Positions 44,128-52,809 of a stretch of DNA of 64,000 bases are shown here, one piece after another. The notes beneath the pieces were generated by a model. The model saw only the letters and a list, made by a program, of their open reading frames with translations. It ran no database searches and was not told where the DNA came from. Position 1 is the first letter of the stretch, and every line of letters starts with the position of its first letter. A program made the position numbers and the translations under genes. This stretch comes from Amycolatopsis nigrescens CSC17Ta-90 (GTDB lineage: Bacteria; Actinomycetota; Actinomycetes; Mycobacteriales; Pseudonocardiaceae): contig NZ_ARVW01000001.1 in assembly GCF_000384315.1 (NCBI RefSeq), positions 8,911,001 to 8,975,000 of the forward strand, given 5' to 3'.

Positions 44128-44433
44128 TCAGGCGGAGAAGCTCCCGCTCCCCGCGACGACATGCGATCCGTACCCCGGCTGCACCGTCAGCGACGGGGTC
44201 AGGCAGAACGGGTCGCCGTAGATCCGCACCGTGTCGTTGGTGTCGTTGACCAGCACGTGCGCCATCAGCGGCAGTTTGTGACAGCCGTCAGGATTGCGAA
44301 ATTCTGTCACCTCTTGGAATTCCGTCTCGAAGACGGTCACCTTTCCGATTGCCGCGGAGGCGGGCGTCGCGGTAGCCGCCAGTACCAGCGCACTGGCCGC
44401 CACCGCGATCGTTGAAGAAACAATTCTACGCAT
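44128..44433 (-). CDS. Small secreted protein, unknown function
   Basis: 101-aa protein with a clear signal peptide (RRIVSSTIAVAASALVLAATATPASA, cleavage near residue 27). The mature part of ~74 residues has two cysteines (DGCHKL and GDPFCLT) that could form one disulfide, and a beta-rich look (VTVFETEFQEVTEF; DTVRIYGD). No family recognised. It is preceded by GGGAGT and stands alone between the sugar dehydrogenase and the surface protein. About 220 bp upstream (44434-44654) shows no gene. Confidence 0.8.
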   Translation of the reverse strand: MRRIVSSTIAVAASALVLAATATPASAAIGKVTVFETEFQEVTEFRNPDGCHKLPLMAHVLVNDTNDTVRIYGDPFCLTPSLTVQPGYGSHVVAGSGSFSA

Positions 44434-44654
44434 GGGAACTCCCCTTTCGGCACAAGATACTTCGGGGCAACAAAAAGTAAGCTAGCAGCTACCCAAAGTC
44501 GCGGTAAGGGCTTCGCCTAAAGCGCCACCGGACGTGCGACCGCTTTGGACTTTCCGGGAGCGTGACCGGGCCGATACGTCACACAGGGTCCGGTCCGGCC
44601 ACGCCGGGGTAGCGCGAAAGAACTTTGCGGGCAACGAAAGTAGGACAAGTATGA

Positions 44655-46919
44655 CTACTTGCTCCCACGCGTAGCGGAAGACAGCGCCCCCACGCTGACC
44701 ATCATCACCACCACCCCGAGCACGGCGATGAAACCAGCCGTCTGCGCGGGTGATTCGAGCGGCCCCTCGGCGTCCTTCTCGGGCTCCTCAGGCGGCTCCG
44801 GCGGCGCAACCGGTTGGGGCAGCGGGATTACCGGCGCGACCGCCCGCGGCGGCGATACGGGGTCAGGCGCAGAAGGCGGCTGAGCCGCGGGCGGATCGGG
44901 TGGCGGGGGCAGTTGCGGGGGCAGTTGTGGCGGCGGTTGCACGGCGAGGCGCAGTGCGCTCTGAGCCGATACGGCGAACCCGGTGTCCAAGGGAGCGCCG
45001 CCGAGCGCGGGCACCGCGGAGGCCGAGAGCGACACGGTAGCGCCTTCCTCCGCCAGCACACGGCAGCTGTACACCAGGGAATCCCCCGGTTCCAGCCGGG
45101 GGAACTCGCGTGCGCACGACGCCGGCGACCCGGTGACCTTCAAATCCGCCAGTGGCACCGAAGACGTGTTGCGCAGGCGCACCGTCACGGTCGCCTGCGA
45201 GCCCGGCGGAGCGGGTGCGTCCGGTCCGGTGACCTCCAGCGCGAGACCGGGACGTACCACCTCGAAACGAGCCCGTGCCTCGCTGCCGACCTCCGCGCCC
45301 AGCTCATCCCGCGCGCGCCCGGCAAAGTTCAGCTCGCTCCCCGCTTCACCTGCCTTCACCGTGCAGCGCACGGTTTCCGCCTGACCGACCGACAGCTCGG
45401 CCGGCGCTTCCGCACAGGTAACCGGCCCTTCCGCGGCCAGTGAAACGCCGGTCAGCGGGCTGTCCCCGCTGTTGCGCAACTCAACCTGGTAACCGAGTTC
45501 CTGCCCGGCCACCGCGATCGCGGGCGCTTCGGTCAGCCGGGTTTCCAGACCGGGGTGCAGCACCCGCACGTCGGTCACCGACTCGGCGGTGACCTCCTGG
45601 CCGCCGGGCGCCTCACCGCGGACCCGCGCCGCCAGCTGATGACTGCTGTCCCGCACGGTCCCCTCGCAGGAGACCTCGGCGCTGTCGCCGGGAGCGAGCT
45701 CGCCTATCTCCTTCCGGCACTCTTCGCCGAGGTCCATGTCCACCGCCAGCCCGTCCAGCGGGACTCCGCCGGTGTTGCGCACTTCCGTGGTCTGCGTAGC
45801 GGGCTCGCCCGCGTGCGCCACCGGCCGGTCCACCGACGTGCGCGCGGACACCGCCGGTTGCGGGAAGGACAACGCGAGGCTGTGGATCAGGTAGCTGTCC
45901 TGGGTGCCGGTGAAGGCCAGTGCGACCTCCGAATCCCCCGGCCGGACGATATCCGGGCCCGCCTCGACGACCTTGGCGTCCACGCTCATGTTGTTCGGCA
46001 GGCTCGCGCCCTCGGCGTTGGAGAGGAAGAAGTCGTACCGGCTGTACGGGACCTTCGGCTCGGCCTGCCGCCGACCGTTCACCGCGAAGGTGTCCCCGAC
46101 CAGGCCGCGGTCGCCTTCGTAGGCGGTGATGCCGATCCTCGTCTGCCCGCCGGCGACCCGCAGTCCCGGCGGGGCCAGCAGGGCGCGCTCGGCTTTCCGG
46201 TCCACCCGCTGGTGCCGGTCGTAGACCACCACTCGTTTCTCCGGCGTGTCTCCCGTGTCTCCCATGTCGCTGGACTCCCAGACCACGAGCAGCGACCAGC
46301 CGCCGAAGCAGTCGTAGCCCTGCCCGGTCCAGATGTTCCCCACGGTGACCGTGCGGTCGCCGCGCAGCCCGGACAGTTCGTCCGTGACGTCGGCTTCGGC
46401 GCTGTACCAGCGATCACCACCGATCGGGGACCGCTGATCCTCGGTCAGGGTGAACTCCCCCGGCGCTATGTCGGACTTTTTCTCGTTGTCCAAGGAAAGT
46501 GACACCGCCTGCCCACGGGGGTCGCCCTGGGGCCACCGCGCGCTGCGGGCACACGGCCCGGTCGAACGCGCCCGGATTTCACCCGCCCAGGTCAATTTCG
46601 CGTAGGCGACGGAAGCTCCCGGCGGCAGCGCCACCCTGGCACTGGACGAGTTGAAGGTGCCCGGATCGGCGTCGGAATCCAGCCATACCATCGAGTGATG
46701 GTTGTTCAGCCCGGCCTGGCCGGTCCGCCTGCCCTCGGCCGAATCGCGGCAGGGTTGCGCGGCTGGGCCGGGCGGGCAGCCCAGCACCGCGTTTCCGGCG
46801 AGCACGAAGTCACCAGGCAAGGTGCGGTCGAACTCGCCGGTGCCCGCCTCGGAATCGGCCAGCGGCGGTGCCAGCAAATTCAAGATCATAATGATCAAGC
46901 CGACGAAGAGTGCTTTCAC
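44655..46919 (-). CDS. Large membrane-anchored surface protein with Ig-like repeats
   Basis: 754-aa exported protein. GTG at 46919 follows AGGGAGA and begins a signal peptide (VKALFVGLIIMILNLLAPPLA). Residues ~20-310 form an adhesin-like beta domain with a TGQGYDCFGGWSLLVVWE segment. Three ~95-residue repeats follow (starting near VDRPVAHAGEPA, TEAPAIAVAGQEL and TGPDAPAPPGSQA), each resembling a CARDB/DUF11 Ig-like fold with conserved Cys. A Pro-rich linker of ~60 residues and a single C-terminal helix (TAGFIAVLGVVVMMVSVGAL) anchor it, with a short basic tail. It probably spans the wall with its adhesive head outside. Confidence 0.85.
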   Translation of the reverse strand: MKALFVGLIIMILNLLAPPLADSEAGTGEFDRTLPGDFVLAGNAVLGCPPGPAAQPCRDSAEGRRTGQAGLNNHHSMVWLDSDADPGTFNSSSARVALPPGASVAYAKLTWAGEIRARSTGPCARSARWPQGDPRGQAVSLSLDNEKKSDIAPGEFTLTEDQRSPIGGDRWYSAEADVTDELSGLRGDRTVTVGNIWTGQGYDCFGGWSLLVVWESSDMGDTGDTPEKRVVVYDRHQRVDRKAERALLAPPGLRVAGGQTRIGITAYEGDRGLVGDTFAVNGRRQAEPKVPYSRYDFFLSNAEGASLPNNMSVDAKVVEAGPDIVRPGDSEVALAFTGTQDSYLIHSLALSFPQPAVSARTSVDRPVAHAGEPATQTTEVRNTGGVPLDGLAVDMDLGEECRKEIGELAPGDSAEVSCEGTVRDSSHQLAARVRGEAPGGQEVTAESVTDVRVLHPGLETRLTEAPAIAVAGQELGYQVELRNSGDSPLTGVSLAAEGPVTCAEAPAELSVGQAETVRCTVKAGEAGSELNFAGRARDELGAEVGSEARARFEVVRPGLALEVTGPDAPAPPGSQATVTVRLRNTSSVPLADLKVTGSPASCAREFPRLEPGDSLVYSCRVLAEEGATVSLSASAVPALGGAPLDTGFAVSAQSALRLAVQPPPQLPPQLPPPPDPPAAQPPSAPDPVSPPRAVAPVIPLPQPVAPPEPPEEPEKDAEGPLESPAQTAGFIAVLGVVVMMVSVGALSSATRGSK

Positions 46920-47127
46920 CGAACGTCTCCCTGTAAGTGCCACCGCGCCGCGTCCTGCTAGCCCAGGAACACAGGAAGACCAGGCGGAGGCAAGGAAAAT
47001 CACTCGATTCGGCACTTTTGGCGCCGAGCACTGGTTCTCGATCGGGCGAGCGGTACCGTGACCAACGGCCCTAGTCGACCAAGTCGAATACCAGCCTTGA
47101 CAACAATTCGGGGAATAGGATTCCGCC

Positions 47128-47892
47128 TTGCTCGAAATCGCATTGACCCTCGTCATACCCACCCTTCTGGTGGTCATCGCGACGATTCTGGCCGGTCGCG
47201 GGAAGGTGGCGGCCAGCGGGGAGTTCGACTCGGACTCCGTCTCGTTCGTCGGCGGGGTGCTCAACGCGCTGTTCACCGTGGTGCTCGCGTTCTTCGTGGT
47301 GTTCGCCTGGCAGACCGGCGACGACATCGAGAGCTACGCGACCACCGAGTCCGACGCGCTGATCGACAGCTACTGGCAGGCCGGGATCGCGCCCGAACCG
47401 GACGGCACCGCGATCCGCGCGCTGCTCACCGACTACACGAGCAGGGTGATCGACCACGAATGGAGCAGCCTGGACCGGGGCGAGACCGATCCCGAGACGG
47501 CGCCGCTGATCGGCTCGATCCGGGCCAAGGTGGCGACCTTGCCCACCGACACCGAGCAGGTCAAGTCCGCGCGCGAGCAACTGCTGAGCAACGTCCGCGA
47601 GATCGACAACAGCCACCGCCAGCGCGTGGACCAGGCCACCGGCGCCGACCCGTTCACCAACATCCTGCTGCTCGGCACCGTGCTCGGCGCACTGACGATG
47701 GTGGCCTATCCGATCCTGATCGGACTCAGCTCGCGGGTGAACCACGTGCTTGCAATGGTGCTGCTGACCGTGGTGCTCGGCTCCACCATCTACGCGTCCC
47801 TCTCCCTCATGCATCCCCTCGGCGGGTGGTTCGGCATCGCGCCGGACGCCTTCCGGAATGCGCTGGACGAGTTCTCGAACGTCCGGATGTGA
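47128..47892 (+). CDS. DUF4239 membrane protein (bestrophin-like)
   Basis: 254-aa membrane protein with two N-terminal and two C-terminal hydrophobic segments flanking a ~110-residue soluble region (DIESYATTESDALIDSYWQAG). This matches the DUF4239 architecture, a family without known function. TTG start at 47128; the RBS is weak. It stands divergent from the surface protein across ~210 bp, where I see no certain promoter pair, although TTGACA occurs shortly before the start. Confidence 0.83.
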   Translation: MLEIALTLVIPTLLVVIATILAGRGKVAASGEFDSDSVSFVGGVLNALFTVVLAFFVVFAWQTGDDIESYATTESDALIDSYWQAGIAPEPDGTAIRALLTDYTSRVIDHEWSSLDRGETDPETAPLIGSIRAKVATLPTDTEQVKSAREQLLSNVREIDNSHRQRVDQATGADPFTNILLLGTVLGALTMVAYPILIGLSSRVNHVLAMVLLTVVLGSTIYASLSLMHPLGGWFGIAPDAFRNALDEFSNVRM

Positions 47893-47967
47893 CACCCGAT
47901 GGTGGGCGGCGCCGGTCGCCGCCTAGGTTGAGGCCGACCAAGAACCGCCCGGGTGAAGGATGACTGC

Positions 47968-48981
47968 GTGATCGTGGTGTACGGGGCGTTGTCCGCCGCG
48001 GCGATGCTGATCTTCTTGTTCCGCACCGCCCGCGAGCCGAGGCGGCTGAGCAACGCGGTGTGGCTCGGGGTGGCGGTGCTGTTCTTCGGCCTCTGGCTAC
48101 TGCTGCGGGCCGCGGACACCGAACTGCTCGCGGACGTGGCCGGCTACACCTTGCTGACACTGGTGGGCCTGCTGGTGCTGGTGCTGCCCGCCGCGCTGAT
48201 CGCGAACGGGGTCGTGATGTGGCGGCGCGAAGGCCACCGGCCGGCCAACTCGCTGTCCTTGCTCGCCGGTGTCGCATTGGTCCTGCTGTTCGGGTTCTCC
48301 TTCTACGCGGCCAGTTTCACCAGGGCCACCTGGGTGATCGTGGCGGCGATCTCGCTGATGCTGGTCGCCGGGTACATCGCGTTCCTGTTCGTGTCCCTGC
48401 TCGCCTACTCGGTCCTCTACGGCAGGCTCGGGCGGCGCGGACGCGCGGACGCCATCGTCGTGCTCGGTTCCGGGCTGCTCGGCGACCGCGTGCCGCCGCT
48501 GCTGGCCAGCCGGCTCGACCGGGCGATGGAGCGGTACACGCGCGAGACCGCCGCCGGAGCGACCCCGGTGCTGGTGGTCTCCGGCGGGCAAGGGCCAGGC
48601 GAGACCGTGTCCGAGGCCGCGGCCATGGGCGCCTACCTGCGCGAGCGGGGCGTACCGGAGGAACGGATCCTGCTCGAGGACAAGGCCGCCACCACCGAGC
48701 AGAACCTGCGGTTCAGCGCCGCGCTGCTCGAACAGCACGGCCACGCGGGTCGGATCGTCGCGGTCACCAGCAGCTACCACGTGTTCCGCGCAGCGGTGCT
48801 CTCCCGGCGGCTGCGGCTGCGCCTGCACGTGGTCGGCGCACGGACCGCGTCCTACTTCGCGCCCAGCGCGTTCCTGCGCGAGTTCGTCGCGCTGCTGGCG
48901 CAGTACTGGCGCACCAACGCCGCCATCTGTGCCGTGCTCGCGCTCGGGCCGGTGCTGCTCGCCGTGCTCACTTCCGGGTAG
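47968..48981 (+). CDS. YdcF/DUF218 family membrane protein
   Basis: 337-aa protein with four or five N-terminal transmembrane helices and a C-terminal DUF218 domain (ADAIVVLGSGLLGDRVPPLLASR, then VVSGGQGPGETVSEAAAM, VTSSYHVFRAAVLSRR). Relatives such as SanA, ElyC and YdcF take part in envelope integrity or bind nucleotide-like ligands. GTG at 47968 is preferred because GAAGGA lies 7 bp upstream; an in-frame GTG at 47953 is the alternative. Its stop overlaps the convergent PGPGW gene by 14 nt. Confidence 0.88.
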   Translation: MIVVYGALSAAAMLIFLFRTAREPRRLSNAVWLGVAVLFFGLWLLLRAADTELLADVAGYTLLTLVGLLVLVLPAALIANGVVMWRREGHRPANSLSLLAGVALVLLFGFSFYAASFTRATWVIVAAISLMLVAGYIAFLFVSLLAYSVLYGRLGRRGRADAIVVLGSGLLGDRVPPLLASRLDRAMERYTRETAAGATPVLVVSGGQGPGETVSEAAAMGAYLRERGVPEERILLEDKAATTEQNLRFSAALLEQHGHAGRIVAVTSSYHVFRAAVLSRRLRLRLHVVGARTASYFAPSAFLREFVALLAQYWRTNAAICAVLALGPVLLAVLTSG

Positions 48982-49396
48982 CCGTGTCATCCTCACCGGC
49001 ACGCCGGCTCTGCACCCGGCGGTAGCTCCAGTACAGCAGCCCGAGCAGGATCAGCCCGGACAGGATGAGGCTGGATCCGGTGCTCCAGCCCGCCAGCGGC
49101 AGGCCGGGCACGAGTCCCCACACCACGCCGGCGGCAATCAGCGCCAGCCCGGCCAGTACCGAACCGGTGATGCGCAACGGAGAAGCCACGCTGTCTTCGG
49201 CGGCCTTCATCGCCCGGTCCCGGACCGGGTCGACGTAGCGTTCCAGCGCCGGGAACTCGGAGGCGAGCACGATCAGCCCGGCCAGCACCAGCAGCAGCCC
49301 CGGCCCCGGCAGCACCAGCAGCGCGATCCCGACCAGGAGCAGCACGCCGCCGGCCACGCCCACGGTCACCCGTTTCACCGGGTTGCCACCAGCCAC
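48968..49396 (-). CDS. PGPGW-motif transmembrane protein
   Basis: 142-aa membrane protein with four hydrophobic segments. LLVLPGPGLLLVLAGLIVLASEFP is the characteristic PGPGW transmembrane motif. The C-terminus is basic and charged (YRRVQSRRAGEDD). GTG at 49396 with AGGAGG upstream is preferred over ATG at 49414. Function unknown; the family is widespread in actinobacteria. Confidence 0.8.
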   Translation of the reverse strand: MAGGNPVKRVTVGVAGGVLLLVGIALLVLPGPGLLLVLAGLIVLASEFPALERYVDPVRDRAMKAAEDSVASPLRITGSVLAGLALIAAGVVWGLVPGLPLAGWSTGSSLILSGLILLGLLYWSYRRVQSRRAGEDDTATRK

Positions 49397-49511
49397 GCAC
49401 ACCTCCTGTCCCATCGCGGCACCTGAGCACGCCGCGTGAGGCCACCCTACCTGGACTTCCCGCCGCTTCCGGACATCTCCGGCGCCTGGCCAGGTCCGAA
49501 GTGGACCGGCC

Positions 49512-50210
49512 TCATCGCGGCAGGCGGTTGCCGGCGGTGTCGTAGGCGGCGGGGTCGCTGAACAGTTCGGCGCGGGGCTGGTCCGGCTGGTCGAACCAGA
49601 AGATCACGATCGACGGGTCTTCGCTCCACCTGGCCTGCTTGGCCTGCACGACCTTCCCGCCCACCTGCGCGGTGATCGACGCCGCCGGTCCGGCGTAGTA
49701 GCCGTGCACGGGGAGGTAACCACCGCTGTCGTAGTTGCCGCCCCACAGGTGGTGGAAGCCCGGCGAGCGGTCCGAACCCGCGGTCTCGTTGTTCAGAATG
49801 CCGGGCTCGATCCGGCCGGTGGCGTCGCGGTACCCCGAGACCAGTCCGAAATGGACGTCCGGCAGCTCGGCCGCCCGCACGGCGGTGACGTAGAAGACCA
49901 GTTCCCCGCCGCTGGTCTTGATTCCGGTGGGCACGACCGCGCCGAGCGGCGCCAGTGCCGGCCGGGGCGGCGGCTGGGCGGCGGTGATCTGCGGGTCCGG
50001 CGGCGCCGGCGTGACCTGGGCCAGCTGCCCCAGGCTGAACACCGCGAACAGCACCACGGCCGTCAGCCCGGCCACTCCGCCCCCGGCCAGCAGCCGCCGG
50101 CGGAACCGGATGCGCCGGCCGGTGGCCATCACCCGCCGCACGTCGACGGTGCCGAGGTCCTCCGCGGGCGGGGTCCGCAGCGCCGCGCGCAGTGTCTCGA
50201 GGTCGGTCAT
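49512..50210 (-). CDS. Single-pass membrane protein cotranscribed with ECF sigma factor
   Basis: 232-aa protein with a short cytoplasmic N-terminus (~45 residues, DVRRVMATGRRIRFRRR), one transmembrane helix (LLAGGGVAGLTAVVLFAVFSLG) and a ~160-residue outer domain rich in Gly/Tyr (HHLWGGNYDSGGYLPVHGYYAG). The start overlaps the sigma gene stop (ATGA). Position and topology suggest an anti-sigma or signal-sensing partner, but no zinc anti-sigma motif (HxxxCxxC) is present, so this is inference. Confidence 0.82.
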   Translation of the reverse strand: MTDLETLRAALRTPPAEDLGTVDVRRVMATGRRIRFRRRLLAGGGVAGLTAVVLFAVFSLGQLAQVTPAPPDPQITAAQPPPRPALAPLGAVVPTGIKTSGGELVFYVTAVRAAELPDVHFGLVSGYRDATGRIEPGILNNETAGSDRSPGFHHLWGGNYDSGGYLPVHGYYAGPAASITAQVGGKVVQAKQARWSEDPSIVIFWFDQPDQPRAELFSDPAAYDTAGNRLPR

Positions 50211-50728
50211 CGTTCTGCTCCAGTGTTCAGGGTGCTGGGGGTGTCGCCGGGCTCGTCCATCGAGATCCGCAGCTTCGCCAGCGCCCGGGAGTTCGTGCTC
50301 TTCACCGTGCCGAGGGAGACCTTCAGCTCGTCGGCGACCTCGGCCTCGGGCAGGTCGAAGAAATGCCGGAGCACGACGATCGTGCGTTCGCGGGCGGACA
50401 GCCGGTCGAGCGCCTCCGACAGCCACCGCTGCCTGGTGACCTCCCCGGCCAGGTCGCCGTGCACCGGCAGTTCGGGCGGCTGGTCGGTGGCGTGTTCCGA
50501 GATCGGCCGCCGCCAGCCGTCGATGACGTGGTTGGCCAGCACCTTGCGGGTGTAGGCGTAGGCGTCGCGGTTGCGCACCCTGGACCAGGCCGCGTAGGTG
50601 CGGGCCAGCGCGGTCTGGGTGGCGTCCTCGGCCTGGTGCCGGTTGCCGGTGAGCAGGTAGGCGGCATGCAGCAGGCGCGCCGAGCTCGCCCGCACGAACT
50701 CGACGAACTGCTCGTCACCCCTGGCCAT
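50207..50728 (-). CDS. SigE-family ECF RNA polymerase sigma factor
   Basis: 173-aa sigma-70 family ECF protein. Region 2 spans FVEFVRASSARLLHAAYLLTGNRHQAEDATQTALARTYAAW with the -10 recognition stretch RDAYAYTRKVLANHVIDGWRR. Region 4 has ALDRLSARERTIVVLRHFFDLPEAEVADELKVSLGTVKS as the -35 recognition HTH. It belongs to the SigE70/SigM-like actinobacterial group. It heads a two-gene operon with a membrane protein that may hold it inactive. Divergent from the L,D-transpeptidase gene. Confidence 0.92.
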   Translation of the reverse strand: MARGDEQFVEFVRASSARLLHAAYLLTGNRHQAEDATQTALARTYAAWSRVRNRDAYAYTRKVLANHVIDGWRRPISEHATDQPPELPVHGDLAGEVTRQRWLSEALDRLSARERTIVVLRHFFDLPEAEVADELKVSLGTVKSTNSRALAKLRISMDEPGDTPSTLNTGAER

Positions 50729-50864
50729 GCCCGCCCACCTGCGTCACCCCTCCTACTACGGGCGACGGGCTCGAAAGGTTGAGCGCGATTTCCGGCAACT
50801 TTCCGGCCCGGTCGCCCGTAGTCCCCGGCACCAGATCCACGACTGTGCCAGCACGGGAGAGCCG

Positions 50865-51371
50865 ATGCGAAAGATGAACCCGTCCCTGCTGATCATCGGC
50901 CTGTGCGCGGTGGCCACCGCCTGCTCGGCGGCGGAGACCGCTCAGCCGGTCGTGCAGCCCGCCGGTCCGCCGCACGCCGCCCCGGTGACCCTGCCGTCCA
51001 CCCCGAGACCGGCAACCGCGCCGTGCACCGCGCCCGGCACGGTCGCCTGCGTGAGCCTGTCGGAAATGCGGGCCTGGCTGCTCCGCGACGGCACGGTGAC
51101 CCACGGCCCGGTGCCGATCATGCCTGGCAAGCCGGGCGGCCCGACCCCGGTCGGCACCTTCCGGGTGGAGTGGAAGGACAAGGACCACGTCAGCAAGGAG
51201 TTCGCCGGCGCCCCGATGCCGAACTCGGTCTTCTTCGCGGCCGGCGGGATCGCCTTCCACGCCGGGAGCCTGGTGGATCCCTCGAACGGCTGCGTGCACC
51301 TCGGCGACGCGGACTCGCTGAAGTTCTTCGACACGCTCGGCAAGGGCGACGTGGTCCAGGTACTGCCCTAG
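50865..51371 (+). CDS. L,D-transpeptidase (YkuD) lipoprotein
   Basis: 168-aa exported lipoprotein: signal peptide with lipobox VATAC (Cys near residue 20), a Pro/Ala-rich linker, then a compact YkuD domain. The domain contains PTPVGTFRV, IAFHAGSL and the active-site SNGCVHLGD with the catalytic Cys. It would make 3-3 peptidoglycan cross-links or attach molecules to the wall. ATG at 50865 follows GGGAGA; upstream in-frame codons are not supported by an RBS. It lies divergent from the ECF sigma operon and may be a target of that sigma factor. Confidence 0.9.
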   Translation: MRKMNPSLLIIGLCAVATACSAAETAQPVVQPAGPPHAAPVTLPSTPRPATAPCTAPGTVACVSLSEMRAWLLRDGTVTHGPVPIMPGKPGGPTPVGTFRVEWKDKDHVSKEFAGAPMPNSVFFAAGGIAFHAGSLVDPSNGCVHLGDADSLKFFDTLGKGDVVQVLP

Positions 51372-52108
51372 CGACGCTCGGCGCGCACCTGCCAGACCGC
51401 GAACAGCACCCTGCCCTGGTCGTCGGTGCTCAGCGCGTCGGGACGCAGAGCGAAGCCGACCTTGGCGATTTCACCCTGCTCGACCTGCCGCCGGATCTCG
51501 TCGAGGCTGAAGGCGGAAGTGTAGGTCGTCTCCTCGATGCTGAGAATGTTCCAGTGCGGGTCCAGATTGGCGTGCAGGTCGTCCTGGCTGACCGGCACCG
51601 ACCCCGGGAACGCGTCGGGGTTGCTGTCCGCGAAGCAGAACAGGTGCAGTTGGGCACCCGGCCTGGTAACGCGGTGCAGGGCGGCGGCGTACTCGGCCCG
51701 CTGCGGGTCACCGAGGCAGTGGTAGAGCGCGCTGTCCAGCACGGTGTCGAAATGCGGCTCCACACCGTCGAAGCGGGTCACGTCCGCCACCTCGAACCTG
51801 GCGTCGGACCCCCGCTCGCGGGCCAGCTCGGTGGCCCGTTCGATCGCGATGGGCGAGGCGTCGAAACCCCACACCCGGTACCCGCGCCCGGCCAGGAACA
51901 GCGCGTTCTCGCCCAGCCCGCAGCCGGAGTCGAGCACGTCACCGCGGAACGCACCGGCCCGTTCCAGCTCGACCAGCGCCTGCTGCGGTTCCCCGATGTC
52001 CCAGGGAATCCGCTCGAACCGCACGTCAATGCCCGCGAAGCCGGACTGGCCTCGGTAGATCTCGTCGAAGTCCGCGTCGGTCAAGGAAAGGGAGTGGTCC
52101 TGGGTCAT
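51368..52108 (-). CDS. Class I SAM-dependent methyltransferase
   Basis: 246-aa methyltransferase with motif I VLDSGCGLGENALFLAGRGY, VWGFDASPIAIERA and post-I FDTVLDSALYHCLGD. The sequence resembles tellurite-resistance/thiopurine-type small methyltransferases (PWDIGEPQQALVELE). ATG at 52108 follows GAGGAGG. Its stop overlaps the 3' end of the L,D-transpeptidase gene by 4 nt. Substrate unknown. Confidence 0.87.
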   Translation of the reverse strand: MTQDHSLSLTDADFDEIYRGQSGFAGIDVRFERIPWDIGEPQQALVELERAGAFRGDVLDSGCGLGENALFLAGRGYRVWGFDASPIAIERATELARERGSDARFEVADVTRFDGVEPHFDTVLDSALYHCLGDPQRAEYAAALHRVTRPGAQLHLFCFADSNPDAFPGSVPVSQDDLHANLDPHWNILSIEETTYTSAFSLDEIRRQVEQGEIAKVGFALRPDALSTDDQGRVLFAVWQVRAERR

Positions 52109-52195
52109 CCGGTCCTCCTCGGTCGAGTAATTCAATGCACAATGAATTGTGCTCTCGGTCGAGCGACCGTGTCAAATGCCCCTCCGGCGGCGGCG

Positions 52196-52621
52196 CTACT
52201 CCCCCGTCTTCTTCGAGCTCAGCGTGATCGCGGTGTCCGTGGCGGCCTTCGTGCCGCCCTTGACCGACTGCGACACCACCTGCCAGTTGCGGTCCAGCAC
52301 CAGCATCCGCCCCTGCCCGGTGGCGTCCTGCTCGTGCAGCAGGTAGAAGCCCGCGGCCTGCAGGGTGTCCTGCGCGGTCTGGTGGTTCATGCCCACCACA
52401 TCGGGCACCGTGGCGACGGTGGGCGCGGGCGCGGCAGTCGCGGCGGAAGAGCCAGTCGTGGCGGAAGGTGCCACCGCGCGCGTCGGCATGCTGGTGGCCA
52501 CCGACAGGGACGGCGAGTCGACCGGCGGTGTGGCGGGAGGTTCACCCGTGGCACCACAGCCCGAAAGCACGAACAGTGCCGCGCACAGCGTCATCGCGGG
52601 TTTTGAGATCTGCTGACTCAT
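52196..52621 (-). CDS. PASTA-domain lipoprotein
   Basis: 141-aa lipoprotein with a signal peptide and lipobox LSGC, a Pro/Thr/Ala-rich linker of ~40 residues and one C-terminal PASTA domain (VPDVVGMNHQTAQDTLQAAGFYLLHEQDATGQGR, then VVSQSVKGGT). PASTA domains bind muropeptides or contribute to wall-associated signalling. The gene is divergent from crtB, with ~190 bp between. Confidence 0.88.
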   Translation of the reverse strand: MSQQISKPAMTLCAALFVLSGCGATGEPPATPPVDSPSLSVATSMPTRAVAPSATTGSSAATAAPAPTVATVPDVVGMNHQTAQDTLQAAGFYLLHEQDATGQGRMLVLDRNWQVVSQSVKGGTKAATDTAITLSSKKTGE

Positions 52622-52809
52622 GGCGCGGCCTCCCGGCTCGGCTCGCCGGTCTCGACGCCGGCGTACAACAGCCAACTCGCACCCAGTCCTTCGATCGTTA
52701 CGGTCGGTGGCCGATAGGACCCGGTCGTGCGGCAGGCCCACCCGGACGGCGGCCATAATGATCCTGTGCCACGGTTGGGCGTCGTTCGACGCACCGCAGG
52801 AGGGATTTG

